Made by a program: the position numbers and the translations under genes
Origin: CAYHCE01 sp964355015
GTDB taxonomy: Bacteria > Cyanobacteriota > Cyanobacteriia > PCC-6307 > Cyanobiaceae
DNA length: 64,000 nucleotides
Direction: 5' to 3'
Assembly (NCBI GenBank): GCA_964355015.1
Contig: CAYHCE010000010.1
Location: forward strand, 1 to 64,000
Shown: positions 16,195 to 28,689 of the stretch, one piece after another
Layout: every line of letters starts with the position of its first letter
Position numbering within the stretch: position 1 is the stretch's first letter
Notes under the pieces: model-generated
Databases searched by the model: none
The model's input: only the letters and a program-made list of their open reading frames with translations
Told to the model about the DNA's origin: nothing

Positions 16195-17928
16195 TCAGGG
16201 GCCGCTCACACGGTCGCCCCGGCCCAGATCCAGGGCGGCCCGCTCGCAGGCCCGCCAGGTGATCGCCATCTCCGTGAGCGTCGGACTTTGCCAGCCGGCA
16301 CTGGGCCAGCAGGCGCCATCGGTCACCAGCAGGTTGGGGACCTGCCAGCAGCGATTCCAGCCATCCAGCACCCCCTCGGCGGCCGTGGCGGCCATGCGGG
16401 CGCCGCCGAGTTCATGGATGTAGTAGCCGGGTGGGGCGGCGCCCGGGGACAGGGCCACGCTGCCGCGCAGCAGTGGCTCGGCCAGGGGAAAGAGGAACAG
16501 ATCCTGGAGCGGCTGGATCCGCCCGCCGGCGGCGGCCACCACCTCTTCCATGCGCCGCTGCATGTGAGCCACCATCCGCTCCTCGTTCTCCCCCCAGCGG
16601 CAGTCGATGTGGGGGATGGGCAGGCCCCAGGCATCGACGGCCCCGCTCACGAGGGTCAGGCGGTTGTGGGGCTGGGCCATTACCTCTCCATGGCCGATCA
16701 GGAAGCCCACCGCCTCACGGCGCCGGCGCTTGAGCAGGCCGGGCGGATCGAAGCGCTGCACCCCCGTCCAGATGCCGTAGCCACGGCGGAACGGCAGGCT
16801 GCCGGCCTCGCCGAGGTTCACGGTGTTGGGGATGAAGGCGCTGCCGGCCCCGGAAAGCTCGGCCGGTTCGGCCGGCTCCGGCTGATCCGGCAGGGAGAAG
16901 AAGCGGCTGCTCGAGATGTGATCCATCAGGTGGCGGCCCAGGCAGCCGGAGGGATCCTCCAGTCCTTTCTCCTGATCCGAGCCGCTGGAATGCAGCAGGA
17001 TCCGCACCGATTCGAGCGTGGAGGCACAGAGCACCACCAGCGCTCCCCGGGCCCGCTCCTGCCGGCCGCTGAGCCGATCCACGTAGACCACGCCCTCGGC
17101 CCGGTTGCGTGCGCGGCAGAGCTCCACGTGGCTGACCACCGCATTGCTGCGCAGCGTCACTCTGCCGGTGGCCAGTGCCCGGCCCAGGGCTCCCCCCTGG
17201 GAACAGGAGCGGGGCCAGGGGCTGGCGGCGGAGCGGCCGTGGCGGCGGAAACCACGCGAATGGATCAGGGGTAACCCCAGCTCCCGGCCGATGGCCCCCT
17301 GCAGGTGGCGTTCGGCCGGTGTGAACGGCAGCGGCGGCAGGAACTCCCCGTCCGGCAGCTGGGGCAGGCCATCACAGCGGCCGTGGACGCCGAGCATCCG
17401 CTCCAGCCGGCCGTAATAGGGGGAGAGATCGGCGCTGCCGATCGGCCAGACCGGCCCGGCGCCGTCCCGCTCGCCGGCGCGGAACTCCAGCTCGGAGAGG
17501 CGCAGCGTGATGCCGCCCCAGGTGAGGCTCCTGCCGCCCACCTGCCGACCGCGGCTCCAGAGGAACGGGCGCTCCGGCGGGGTGGTGTAGGGGTTCTGGA
17601 GCTCGTCGACAAAGAGCTCGGGGTTGGTCTTCCAGTAGCCGGGGTGCTGACCCTGCAGGTGCTGGCGGCCGCTGCTGAGGTTGGCGATGCGCCGCAGACT
17701 GTTGCAGGGTTCGCTGCCGAAGGCCTGGGCGGGGCTGAGCTCGGGGCCGGCCTCCAGCACCAGCACCCGCAGGCCGGCCTCCGCCAGCACCATGGCGGCC
17801 ACGCCACCGGTGGCGCCCGATCCCACCACCACCGCGTCATGGCTGCCGCTGGGATCGGCACGATCCGGATTCGAGCTCTGGGGGCTGGGGTGGCCGGCCG
17901 TCATCAGGAGGGCGTCCCTGCCGATCAC
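16195..17928 (-). CDS. GMC-type FAD-dependent oxidoreductase
   Basis: This 577-residue flavoprotein oxidises an alcohol-type substrate that the sequence does not reveal. The FAD-binding start is DAVVVGSGATGGVAAMVLAE (about residues 31-50), followed by LVLEAGPE, the GGRSLTWGGITLRL region, an internal VVLCASTLESVRILLHSSG and the C-terminal domain with HELGGARM and a final NLLVTDGACWPSAGWQSPTLTEMAI. The last block carries the GMC C-terminal Asp, but the usual active-site HxH pair is less obvious. The start may be ATG 17904 rather than 17928. It is monocistronic, with a strong terminator at 16094-16067. It has no membrane segment or signal peptide. Confidence 0.85.
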   Translation of the reverse strand: MIGRDALLMTAGHPSPQSSNPDRADPSGSHDAVVVGSGATGGVAAMVLAEAGLRVLVLEAGPELSPAQAFGSEPCNSLRRIANLSSGRQHLQGQHPGYWKTNPELFVDELQNPYTTPPERPFLWSRGRQVGGRSLTWGGITLRLSELEFRAGERDGAGPVWPIGSADLSPYYGRLERMLGVHGRCDGLPQLPDGEFLPPLPFTPAERHLQGAIGRELGLPLIHSRGFRRHGRSAASPWPRSCSQGGALGRALATGRVTLRSNAVVSHVELCRARNRAEGVVYVDRLSGRQERARGALVVLCASTLESVRILLHSSGSDQEKGLEDPSGCLGRHLMDHISSSRFFSLPDQPEPAEPAELSGAGSAFIPNTVNLGEAGSLPFRRGYGIWTGVQRFDPPGLLKRRRREAVGFLIGHGEVMAQPHNRLTLVSGAVDAWGLPIPHIDCRWGENEERMVAHMQRRMEEVVAAAGGRIQPLQDLFLFPLAEPLLRGSVALSPGAAPPGYYIHELGGARMAATAAEGVLDGWNRCWQVPNLLVTDGACWPSAGWQSPTLTEMAITWRACERAALDLGRGDRVSGP

Positions 17929-18024
17929 ACGGCGGCGAGGTTAGGGCAGGGGCTGCGGCGGCTGGCCAGGGGACCGGCCGGGGCGATTGTGCGGCCTGGC
18001 TCAGCTGCCCCCTGAAAGCCCAGC

Positions 18025-18055
18025 AAAAAACCCGGCCTCCAGGGAGAGACCGGGT
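18025..18055 (-). terminator. Intrinsic terminator of the initiator tRNA
   Basis: On the minus strand ACCCGGTC (18055-18048) pairs with GGCCGGGT ending at 18030, with a 10-base loop between. Six T residues follow (18030-18025). It sits 10 bases downstream of the tRNA 3' end. Confidence 0.8.
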
Positions 18056-18064
18056 GTTCGGAAA

Positions 18065-18141
<77 letters not shown>

Positions 18142-18219
18142 TCGCCTTATGGATCCTAGACCTCAGGGGTACCCTGCGGCAACCGATGCTCTGCGAGGCA
18201 TCGCAACGCAGGCCCGGGC

Positions 18220-19254
18220 ATGAATCGGTTCCTCCGCTATCTGAGCGTTCCACTGGGTTGCTGCCTGGTGGGCCTCGTGGCAGTTCTGCTGGCCCGTGGC
18301 CTGGAGGCGGCCTGGATCACCCTGGTGCTGCTGGCGATGGAGATCAGCCTTTCCTTCGACAACGCGGTGGTGAACGCACGGGTGCTGGATCGGCTCACTC
18401 CGGCTCAGCAGCGCTTCTTCCTCACCTGGGGTCTGGTGATTCCGGTGTTCGGGGTGCGGTTCCTCGGCCCATTGGTGCTGGTGTGCGTGGCGGCTGGGGT
18501 GGGTCTCAACGAAGCACTGGACGCTGCCCTTCACCATCCGGATCAGTACCGCGAGCTGCTTGAACTCGCCGAACCCCGGATCCTGGCCTTCGGGGGCATG
18601 TTCCTGCTGATGGTCTTCTTTCGCTACTTCTTTGATGAGGCCAAGACTCTGCACTGGGTCAAGCTTCTGGAATCGCGTCTGAGCCGGGCCGGCCGGATCG
18701 AATCGGTCGAGGTGGCCCTGGCGTTGAGCGTTCTTGTTCTCGTCGCGATGGTGCTGCCGATGCAGAGCCGGGCCTCCGTGCTGATCAGCGGCATCGTGGG
18801 CCTGGTGCTTCAGATCGGCAGCACCTCCCTGGCCGATTTCTTCGGTGGCGAGGAGGCCGCCCTGGGGCGGGTGGCGGCCGGCAGCGGCATCGCCAGCCTG
18901 GTGTATCTGGAACTGCTCGATGCCTCCTTCAGTCTCGACGGCACCATCGGCGCCTTCGCCATCACCACCCAGTTGCCCCTGATTCTCACGGGTCTGGGGC
19001 TCGGGGCCCTGTTCGTCCGCTCGCTGACGCTGATGCTCAGCCGCGAGAAGGCCCTCGACCAGCTCATCTTCCTGGAACATGGCGCCCATTACGCCATCGG
19101 CGCCCTGGGGTTCCTGATGCTGGGTGGCATCGTCATCGGACGCTGGGGCCAGCATGTGCCCGAATGGCTCAGCGGCCTGGTGGGTGTGATTCTGCTGCTG
19201 GTGGCGCTCGTGGATTCCCTGCGGCACAGCCGTAAGGCGATCAGGGGGGCCTAG
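18220..19254 (+). CDS. TerC/DUF475-type integral membrane protein
   Basis: This 344-residue protein has about eight membrane helices and the paired acidic motifs of DUF475/TerC relatives: MEISLSFDNAVVNARVLD near residue 45 and LDASFSLDGTIGAFAIT near residue 235. LEHGAHYAIGALGFLML sits near the C terminus. TerC relatives are linked to metal handling (for example Mn export or metalation of exported proteins) and tellurite resistance; the role here is unproven. Its stop codon shares the palindrome CTAG with the stop of the convergent asparaginase gene, so the two genes overlap by four bases with no terminator between. Confidence 0.85.
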   Translation: MNRFLRYLSVPLGCCLVGLVAVLLARGLEAAWITLVLLAMEISLSFDNAVVNARVLDRLTPAQQRFFLTWGLVIPVFGVRFLGPLVLVCVAAGVGLNEALDAALHHPDQYRELLELAEPRILAFGGMFLLMVFFRYFFDEAKTLHWVKLLESRLSRAGRIESVEVALALSVLVLVAMVLPMQSRASVLISGIVGLVLQIGSTSLADFFGGEEAALGRVAAGSGIASLVYLELLDASFSLDGTIGAFAITTQLPLILTGLGLGALFVRSLTLMLSREKALDQLIFLEHGAHYAIGALGFLMLGGIVIGRWGQHVPEWLSGLVGVILLLVALVDSLRHSRKAIRGA

Positions 19255-20234
19255 CGGCCGGCGGCGTCGAAGCGCAGCTCACCGTTGACGGAGAGCTCCA
19301 GGCCCTCTCCCGGCACCAGGAAGCGGGCCTTGAGCTCCTCGAGGGTTAGGGGTGTGACCCACTCCAGCTGCTGGAGCAGATGGAGGGCCACGGCGTGCTT
19401 GGCCCGGCTGGCACCGTCTTCCACCTTGATGGCGAGCCCGAGCCCTTCGCCCACCCGGGTCAGGCACTGAATGCCCTCCGCCCCCCCCTTGCTGAGCACC
19501 ATGCCGTGACTGCGGCGCATCAGCTCGGTATCGAAGCGGCCCTCGCCGGCCACCAGCTCCGGATGGGCGAGCATCGCTCGGCTGAGCCGCTCCAGATCGG
19601 CCTGCTCCGAGGCGCCCAGGTGGGCGAACAGCAGGGCGATCTGAGCGAGCGGCAGCTGCAGGGTGGGGGCGCCGCAGTCGTCGCGGGCGGAGACCAGTTC
19701 GGCGCCGGGCAGGCCCAGCAGCTCGCCCACCCGCCTGAGCATCTGCTGCTGCAGGGGATGGTCGATCTGAAGGTAGGTCTCCAGCGGCCAGCGCATCCGG
19801 CGACAGGTGGTGAGGAAGGCGGCGTGCTTGCCGGAGCAGTTGTGCTGCAGTGGGCTGGCAGAGCCGGGGGGCGTGGGGCACTGAAGCCGCTCCGCCTCCA
19901 GATCGGCGCTCCAGAGCAGCTTGAACGCCTCACGGGCGTGGGCGGGGGTTCCGGCGTGGGAGGCGCAGGCGATCGCCAGGCCACGGTCGCCGCTGCCGGT
20001 CTGGTCGGCGGCGCCGCTGCTGACGAAGACCATGGCCTGGAAGGGCTTGAGCGCCGAGCGCACGAAGCTGAGCCGCTGTGGATCGCCGGCCCGCATCAGC
20101 ACCCGGCCGCGCTGGTCGCACACCACCGCATGGACACGATGCACCGATTCACTGATGCCGTTGCGCAGCAGGCGCACCTCCAGGGGGGGAACCCCCGGGC
20201 GCTGGGATGTGCCGAAGCCGGAGGACAGGGTCAT
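19251..20234 (-). CDS. Asparaginase II family (PF06089-type) protein
   Basis: This 327-residue protein has the asparaginase-II-like pattern of rhizobial and cyanobacterial proteins: an early EVRLLRNGISESVHRVHAV, RSALKPFQAM, CASHAGTPAHA, the HNCSGKHAAFL core, RDDCGAPTLQLPL and a late GMVLSKGGAEGIQC. Ser and Lys in RSALKPFQ and Cys/Ser residues in NCSGKH are probable active-site parts. It would hydrolyse L-asparagine to aspartate and ammonia in the cytosol. It is the last gene of the DUF3318-rsfS-CGLD27-asparaginase run and is 31 bases downstream of the CGLD27-like gene. Confidence 0.85.
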   Translation of the reverse strand: MTLSSGFGTSQRPGVPPLEVRLLRNGISESVHRVHAVVCDQRGRVLMRAGDPQRLSFVRSALKPFQAMVFVSSGAADQTGSGDRGLAIACASHAGTPAHAREAFKLLWSADLEAERLQCPTPPGSASPLQHNCSGKHAAFLTTCRRMRWPLETYLQIDHPLQQQMLRRVGELLGLPGAELVSARDDCGAPTLQLPLAQIALLFAHLGASEQADLERLSRAMLAHPELVAGEGRFDTELMRRSHGMVLSKGGAEGIQCLTRVGEGLGLAIKVEDGASRAKHAVALHLLQQLEWVTPLTLEELKARFLVPGEGLELSVNGELRFDAAGR

Positions 20235-20265
20235 CGGGAGGGAATCGGGACCGGGATCAGGGGCT

Positions 20266-20769
20266 TCACAGAGCCTGGCAGAGGCTGGCGCCCCCCAGCA
20301 GCAGGGCAGTGGCCAGGCCCACCGCCTGCCGCAGGCGCTCCAGCACGGGCCTCACCTGGTGACGGGCCACCAGCAGATCCTGATGGCGGCAGGCCAGGGG
20401 CTTCTCCCAGACCTGGCCGTCGTACCAGCCGGACTCCTCGTACTCCACCCGCTCGGCACTCAGGCGGCGGTGCACGTAGGTCCAGCCCAGCCACTGGCGC
20501 GCCAGCAGCAGCAGGGCAGGCAGCACAGCCGCCACTGCCGCCGCCGCCACCAGGCGGGGGGGATTGTGACGCAGGGGCCAGCTGCCGCTGGCGATCAGCA
20601 GGCACACCGGCAGGCTGAGCAGCCAGCTGACGACGAGAGGGCGGACCAGACCCTGCAGGGTGTGGGCCGGCCAGACGAAGAACCAGGAGGAGCACAGCTG
20701 GCGGTATTCCTCCAGGGGCCGCTGGTTCTGGGGCACCGGACAGGGAGGCTCCGAGCAGGCCTGATCCAT
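20266..20769 (-). CDS. CGLD27-like (DUF1230) membrane protein
   Basis: This 167-residue protein belongs to the family conserved in cyanobacteria and plastids. It begins with CPVPQNQRPLEEYRQLCSSW and has two membrane helices around residues 50-95, then WLGWTYVHRRLSAERVEYEE and SGWYDGQVWEKP. A further hydrophobic stretch (VGLATALLLGGASLC) ends the protein. In algae the relative CGLD27 has been linked to iron or photosynthetic acclimation; the molecular function is not known. It lies 18 bases downstream of rsfS. Confidence 0.88.
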   Translation of the reverse strand: MDQACSEPPCPVPQNQRPLEEYRQLCSSWFFVWPAHTLQGLVRPLVVSWLLSLPVCLLIASGSWPLRHNPPRLVAAAAVAAVLPALLLLARQWLGWTYVHRRLSAERVEYEESGWYDGQVWEKPLACRHQDLLVARHQVRPVLERLRQAVGLATALLLGGASLCQAL

Positions 20770-20787
20770 GGCGATCGTGGGGCTGCC

Positions 20788-21195
20788 TCAGTGGGGCAGT
20801 GGTTGGCTTGAGCTTACGAACGGCACCCGCTCGCCGTGCCCCCAGAACGACTCCAGGTCGTAGTAGCGACGCTCGTTCGGGGTGAGCACATGCACGATCA
20901 GCTCCCCGTAGTCGAGCAGGACCCAGCGCCCTTCGCTCTGGCCCTCCTTGCGCAGAGGCAGCCGGCCCGCCTCGGCCTCGAGCCGGTCCTCGACCGAACG
21001 GGCGATGGCGCGCACCTGCACGTCGGAGAGGCCCGAGCAGATCACGAACCAGTCGGCGAGGGAGGAAACTTCCTCCACCCGGATCAGGCAGATCTCGACC
21101 GCCTTGCGGTCGTCACAGGCTTCGGCGGCCAGCAGGGCCAGAGCCCTGCTGTCGCCGGGGGGGAGGGTGGCCGGGGTCGGGGCGGTTTCAGCCAT
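20788..21195 (-). CDS. rsfS: Ribosome silencing factor RsfS (Iojap family)
   Basis: This 135-residue protein of the DUF143 fold has DDRKAVEICLIRVEEVSSLADWFVICSG and VQVRAIARSVEDRLE, and ends WVLLDYGELIVHVLTPNERRYYDLESFW. RsfS binds L14 of the 50S subunit and blocks joining with 30S under nutrient limitation. Length is slightly above average because of a Thr/Pro-rich N terminus. It overlaps the upstream DUF3318 gene by 8 bases and precedes the CGLD27-like gene by 18 bases. Confidence 0.94.
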   Translation of the reverse strand: MAETAPTPATLPPGDSRALALLAAEACDDRKAVEICLIRVEEVSSLADWFVICSGLSDVQVRAIARSVEDRLEAEAGRLPLRKEGQSEGRWVLLDYGELIVHVLTPNERRYYDLESFWGHGERVPFVSSSQPLPH

Positions 21196-21823
21196 AGACG
21201 TTCTCGCTGGTCACGGACTGGCGGCTCCCCTGCTGCTGGGCCATTTCGGCCCGGGCGTTGGCCGCACTCTTGCGCAGCGCCTCGAGCCGGTCCTCGTAGA
21301 AGGTCCGTTTCTTCTTCTTGCGGGTCTGCTCCACCAGCTCCTTGAGGGCGCCGCCCAGGCTCTTGTAGGCATTGGGCAGGCTGTAGCCGAAGCGGGTGGC
21401 CAGGGAGATCGCCCGTTCATCGGCGGCGATGGCGTCCTGGAGACGCTTCTCCTTGTTGTTCTTGAGGTAGAGGCGGTAGCCGGCGAAGCCGGAGAGACCC
21501 ATGGCCATCACCAGCAGCAGCCCGTCCTGCACCCACAGCTCGCCGATCGCCCCACCGAGGCCGATGGCCAGGGCTGCCATCTCCCAGCCGTCGCGGGGCA
21601 CGGCGTCGTTCTGGATCCGGCCCACCTCGTGCCAGAACAGCAGGTTCCGGTGGTCCAGGGCGAGCTGGTCCCACTTCTCCAGATCCACCTGGATCTCGAC
21701 CTCGTCGCGGCCGATCTCCTCGATCGTGATCAGGGGGGGATCGGCGGAGGCCGCGGCTTCCACGAACACCCAGCTCTGCATCTCAGGCGGCAGGAGCCCC
21801 TTCAGGCGCTGGAGTTCGCTCAT
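21188..21823 (-). CDS. DUF3318 cyanobacterial membrane protein
   Basis: This 211-residue protein matches the DUF3318 type of cyanobacteria. A soluble N-terminal domain contains EIQVDLEKWDQLALDHRNLLFWHEVGRIQ. It is followed by a pair of membrane helices (AALAIGLGGAIGELW and GLLLVMAMGLSGFAGYRLY) and a charged helical tail with KKKKR. No catalytic motif is visible and no function is known. It leads the rsfS operon, divergent from carB 165 bases away. ATG 21823 fits the family start MSELQRLKGLLP. Confidence 0.82.
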   Translation of the reverse strand: MSELQRLKGLLPPEMQSWVFVEAAASADPPLITIEEIGRDEVEIQVDLEKWDQLALDHRNLLFWHEVGRIQNDAVPRDGWEMAALAIGLGGAIGELWVQDGLLLVMAMGLSGFAGYRLYLKNNKEKRLQDAIAADERAISLATRFGYSLPNAYKSLGGALKELVEQTRKKKKRTFYEDRLEALRKSAANARAEMAQQQGSRQSVTSENVYG

Positions 21824-21988
21824 GGAGCCGTTAGGGACGATCTGCTGTTGATCACGTTAGCGAGGACACCAGCCCTGCCCGTCCGTGGCCCCTGGCCAAG
21901 CGATGCTCGGTCGGCTGCGGCCGGCCCGGGGCCCAGGGAAGGTGCGGACGTGAGAGGCTGAGCGCGTTTGGCTGTTCAAGCTCCGCCC

Positions 21989-25309
<3,321 letters not shown>

Positions 25310-25338
25310 GGTTGATCCACCGCGCGCCTCCCCCTGCC

Positions 25339-26034
25339 GTGACCAGCACCGCCTCCGCACCGACCATGGGCCTGCCGGCCCCGATCGCGCCCGGCTCCGA
25401 CCTGCGCGACCGGTTCCGGGCCGCCTACGAGAACCGCTACACCTGGGAACCGGGGTTCGGCGGCTACGGCGGTCGCTGCGTCTGGGAGCAGGACGACCGC
25501 CGTGAGGTCGGCAGCTTCGTGGTGGGGGCGGACCTCAAGGCCGCGGTGGAGGGTATCGCCGATGAGGAGGTGAGCAAGGCGATCGGCTCCCAGCTCTGGG
25601 AGGTCTGCATCCACCGGGTTCGCCGCAGCTTCGAGCAGACCCACGGCGCCAACACCTTCAGCGCCGGTGACACCGACGCGGTGGGAGTGGAGGTGATCGT
25701 GGGCGGTAAGAACGCCGGCGATCGCTACCGCATCCAGAACGATGTGGTCACGATGGTGCACCGCCAGATTCACGGCACCGTGGTGACGATCTTCACCGGC
25801 AGCACCACCGACACCGGTGCCGGCTACCTCAGCCGCAGCTACACCAGCCAGTACAGCGATCCGGCCACGGGCGCCGCCCGGGGCGGCAGGAGCAGCTTCA
25901 CCGACACCTTCGTTCCCCTCGGAGCCGGCGGTCCCTGGGTGCTGGCCGAGCGGGTGATCGAAACCGAGGATCCGGAAACCCCCGGAAGCACCGTGCGCCA
26001 GACCTTCCGCTTCGAGGATCTGCAGGCGCTCTGA
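25339..26034 (+). CDS. DUF3386 family cyanobacterial protein
   Basis: This protein of about 231 residues starts with a short Pro/Ala-rich leader and then has FRAAYENRYTWEPGFGGYGGRCVWEQ, GSFVVGADLKAAVEGI, a central NDVVTMVHRQIHGTVVTIFTGS and C-terminal FTDTFVPLGAGGPWVLAERVIE. This is the DUF3386 pattern found across cyanobacteria. No enzymatic motif is seen, and it is predicted soluble and beta-rich. GTG 25339 is chosen because upstream codons (from TTG 25312) look non-coding. It lies 29 bases after carB and could be transcribed with it. Confidence 0.82.
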   Translation: MTSTASAPTMGLPAPIAPGSDLRDRFRAAYENRYTWEPGFGGYGGRCVWEQDDRREVGSFVVGADLKAAVEGIADEEVSKAIGSQLWEVCIHRVRRSFEQTHGANTFSAGDTDAVGVEVIVGGKNAGDRYRIQNDVVTMVHRQIHGTVVTIFTGSTTDTGAGYLSRSYTSQYSDPATGAARGGRSSFTDTFVPLGAGGPWVLAERVIETEDPETPGSTVRQTFRFEDLQAL

Positions 26035-26059
26035 ACTCCGTTGCTGGGGACGTCCGGGT

Positions 26060-26290
26060 TCAGATCCCTTCGGGCAGTGGGGGAATGGTCTTGAGCCGCT
26101 CGTTGAGCTGGAAGGCCATCGATTGCCGTCCCACCGCCAGCACCTTCAGGGTGTCCTCGTAGAGCCGCAGCTGGGCATCGGCCACCTGCATGCCCCGCAC
26201 CAGTTCCTTGACGTCGTCGGGAAGGGTGTTCAGTTCGTAGCGCTTGCCCTCGAAGGTGAGCACAGGGGGTTGGGAGGTAGATGCCGTCAA
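26060..26290 (-). CDS. Small conserved protein, probably DUF6447
   Basis: The 76-residue protein reads VLTFEGKRYELNTLPDDVKE, LVRGMQVADAQLRLYEDTLK and VLAVGRQSMAFQLNERLKTI. It is a small helical cytosolic protein resembling cyanobacterial and marine proteobacterial members annotated as DUF6447. No function is known. It follows the DUF4177-like gene by 27 bases on the same strand and may share a transcript with it and the ABC exporter gene. Confidence 0.75.
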   Translation of the reverse strand: MTASTSQPPVLTFEGKRYELNTLPDDVKELVRGMQVADAQLRLYEDTLKVLAVGRQSMAFQLNERLKTIPPLPEGI

Positions 26291-26317
26291 GGTTGCAACC
26301 GGGTCGTCGACGACAGG

Positions 26318-26659
26318 TTACGGCGCCTGCGTGGCGGGTCCGGCCGGGGGCAGCTTGGCCGGAACCGGTCGCCGTGCCCTCTTGAAGAAGAACATCAGCA
26401 ACGGCCCCACCTGGGCCGCCTCCACCATCTCCCAGCCCTCCTTGCCGAGCAGGTTGAGGAAGAATTGCAGCTGTTCGGCCGGATGGCGCGGCGGCGGCGG
26501 CGCGCCGTAGAGCTCGGGAAACTCGCGGGCGATGAATTCAGGGCTCAGCACCCCCTGCAGCTTCTCGCTGGCCGCCTGCGGGTCGGGGGCCTGGGGTGGG
26601 GAGCTGTTCTCCACGTTGATGTGGATCACCCTGTACTCCCACTGGGGCATATCGGCCAT
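26318..26659 (-). CDS. DUF4177-like small protein
   Basis: This 113-residue protein starts with a beta strand typical of DUF4177 (MPQWEYRVIHINVE) and ends with a matching GKEGWEMVEAAQVGPLLMFFFKR. A Pro/Ala-rich insert of ~60 residues separates the two halves, longer than in short DUF4177 proteins. The C-terminal tail is Pro-rich. It is predicted soluble with unknown function. It lies 35 bases downstream of the ABC exporter gene. Confidence 0.7.
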   Translation of the reverse strand: MADMPQWEYRVIHINVENSSPPQAPDPQAASEKLQGVLSPEFIAREFPELYGAPPPPRHPAEQLQFFLNLLGKEGWEMVEAAQVGPLLMFFFKRARRPVPAKLPPAGPATQAP

Positions 26660-26694
26660 GGCCGGAGGCTGTCGAACGGGAACGGACGGGCGGT

Positions 26695-28434
26695 TCAGGC
26701 GGCGACGCGGATCAGCTGCCGCTCGCAGAGCTCGCGGTAGCGACCGGGATGGGCCATCAGCTGATCATGGCTGCCCCGCTCCACGATCCGACCCGCATCG
26801 AGCACCAGGATCTGATCCGCCCCCTGCACCGTGGAAAGGCGGTGGGCGATCACCAGAACGGTGCGGCCCTCCATCGCCTGCCTGAGCCCCTGCTGCACGG
26901 CCTCCTCGGCCTCGGCGTCGAGGGCACTGGTGGCTTCGTCGAGCAGCAGCACGGCCGGATCGCCGAGCACGGCGCGGGCGATGGCGAGCCGCTGCAGCTG
27001 GCCGCCGGAGAAGTTGCTGCCCCGCTCCTCGATCCGGGAGCCGTACCCCCCCGGCAGCGCTTCGATGAAGCCGGCGGCGTTGGCCAGCCGGGCCGCCTGC
27101 CGCACCTGCGCGTCGCTGGCGGAGCGCCCGAAGCGGATCGCCTCCTCCACCGTGCCCGAGAAGACGCTGCTCTGCTGAGGCACCAGCGCCACGGCCCGGC
27201 GCAGATCGCCGGCCCGCAGACGGGCCAGATCCTGGCCGTCCAGCAGCACCCGGCCGCGCTGGGCGGTGTTGAAGCGCAGCAGCAACGAGAAAAGGGTGCT
27301 CTTGCCGGCTCCGGATGGACCCACCAGGGCCACCAGCTGGCCGGAGTGGGCGGTGAGATCGAGGCCTCGCAGCACCGGCTGCTCCGGTTCGTACCCGAAC
27401 CAGACATCCTCCAGCGTCAGCTCTCCCTGCACGGTCCCCAGCGGTTGGGCATCGGCACGGTCGGGGATCTCCACCGGTTCCCGCTCGATCTCCCGCAGCC
27501 GCCGCAGTGAGGCCTGGCCCTGCTGGAACTCGTTGTAGTTGGTGGTGAGATGGGAGATCGGATCGATCAGCATCAGCAGGGCGGCCACGTAGCTGCTGAA
27601 TCCCTGGCTGTCGAGGCCCCCGGCCTGGATCCGGGCGGCGCCGATCAGCAACACCGAGAGGATGCCCGCCGCTTCGATGAAGCCCACCACCGGGTGTTGC
27701 AGGGCCAGCAGCCTGAGGGTGCGGTACCGGGCGCGGCGGTGCAGGTCGATCTCCTGTTCGAAGCGCTGCTGCAACCAGGCTTCGGCGGCGAAGGCTCGCA
27801 CCAGCGGCAGGCCGCCGATCGCCTCGCCCAGCAGCCCGGCCAGCTCGCTCACCTGCTTCTGGCTACGCTCGGCCGCCCCCATCACGCGGGCTCCGAAGGC
27901 GCTCACCATCACGGCCACCAGCGGGGCCAGCACCAGGGTGGCCAGCGAGAGCTTCCAGTCGAGGAAGACCATGTAGCCGAACACCACCACCAGCTGCAGC
28001 AGGCTGGGGGTGCTGTCCTGGATGGTCTTGTAGATCACCTCACCCACCCGGTCGGCATCCTCGGTGAGGCGGTAGGTGAGATCGCCGGCCGAGAGCTTCT
28101 CAAGGGCACCGAATTCAAGCCGCTGCAGGCGGGCGAACAGCTGGCTGCGCAGGGCCTGGCTCACCTGCAGGGCCGGGTTGGCCAGGAGAGTGTCCTGGCC
28201 GAACTGGGCCAGTTTCTGGATCAGGAACACTCCCAGAGCCAGGGCGATCGCCCGCAGCACCCGGGGGAAGTCGCCGGCGCCGATCGCAGGGATCAGCTGT
28301 CCGGCCAACCAGGCCAGCAGTGGCCAGCAGGCCACGAAGACGAGCATGCAGAGCCCACCAGCCACCAGCCTGCGGCGATGGGGCTTCAGCAGCGGCAGCA
28401 GCCCGCGGAAGCCGGCCGATGGGGGTGCGAGCAT
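26695..28434 (-). CDS. ABC exporter, fused permease and ATPase
   Basis: This 579-residue half-transporter has six membrane helices in residues 20-310 with Ala/Leu-rich segments (MLVFVACWPLLAWLAG and VVFGYMVFLDWKLSLATLVLA). The nucleotide-binding domain has Walker A GPSGAGKSTLF, Q-loop PQQSSVFSGTV, signature FSGGQLQRLAIARA, Walker B VLLLDEATSALD and switch VIAHRLST. It would act as a homodimer in lipid, peptide or drug export; the substrate cannot be read from sequence. It is divergent from the S4-domain gene 38 bases away. Confidence 0.9.
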   Translation of the reverse strand: MLAPPSAGFRGLLPLLKPHRRRLVAGGLCMLVFVACWPLLAWLAGQLIPAIGAGDFPRVLRAIALALGVFLIQKLAQFGQDTLLANPALQVSQALRSQLFARLQRLEFGALEKLSAGDLTYRLTEDADRVGEVIYKTIQDSTPSLLQLVVVFGYMVFLDWKLSLATLVLAPLVAVMVSAFGARVMGAAERSQKQVSELAGLLGEAIGGLPLVRAFAAEAWLQQRFEQEIDLHRRARYRTLRLLALQHPVVGFIEAAGILSVLLIGAARIQAGGLDSQGFSSYVAALLMLIDPISHLTTNYNEFQQGQASLRRLREIEREPVEIPDRADAQPLGTVQGELTLEDVWFGYEPEQPVLRGLDLTAHSGQLVALVGPSGAGKSTLFSLLLRFNTAQRGRVLLDGQDLARLRAGDLRRAVALVPQQSSVFSGTVEEAIRFGRSASDAQVRQAARLANAAGFIEALPGGYGSRIEERGSNFSGGQLQRLAIARAVLGDPAVLLLDEATSALDAEAEEAVQQGLRQAMEGRTVLVIAHRLSTVQGADQILVLDAGRIVERGSHDQLMAHPGRYRELCERQLIRVAA

Positions 28435-28472
28435 CGGCAGACCCTATCAGCGCCGTTCGAGCGCTTCTCGCC

Positions 28473-28658
28473 TTGCGCCTCGATCAATTCCTCAAGTGGC
28501 AGGGGGTGGTGGGCACCGGCGGCGAGGCCAAGCTGAGGGTGCAGCAGGGAGAGGTGCGGGTGAACGGGGAGCTGGAGCTGCGCCGCGGCCGCCGGCTGAT
28601 GGCAGGGGATCGGGTGGAACTGGCGGGCTGGAGCCTGGAGGTCCCCACCGCCCTCTAG
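28473..28658 (+). CDS. S4-domain RNA-binding protein (YbcJ-like)
   Basis: This is a ~61-residue S4 fold with RLDQFLKWQGVVGTGGEAKL, VQQGEVRVNGELELRRGRRL and DRVELAGWSLEV. The GTGGEAK and RVNGE motifs make the RNA-binding surface. There is no ATG or GTG at the family start; TTG 28473 gives the right N terminus, M-RLDQFL. The protein probably binds structured rRNA or tRNA. It sits 31 bases upstream of tpiA. Confidence 0.8.
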   Translation: MRLDQFLKWQGVVGTGGEAKLRVQQGEVRVNGELELRRGRRLMAGDRVELAGWSLEVPTAL

Positions 28659-28689
28659 GTTGTGGGGCACTTATCAGGGGGGATCTCCT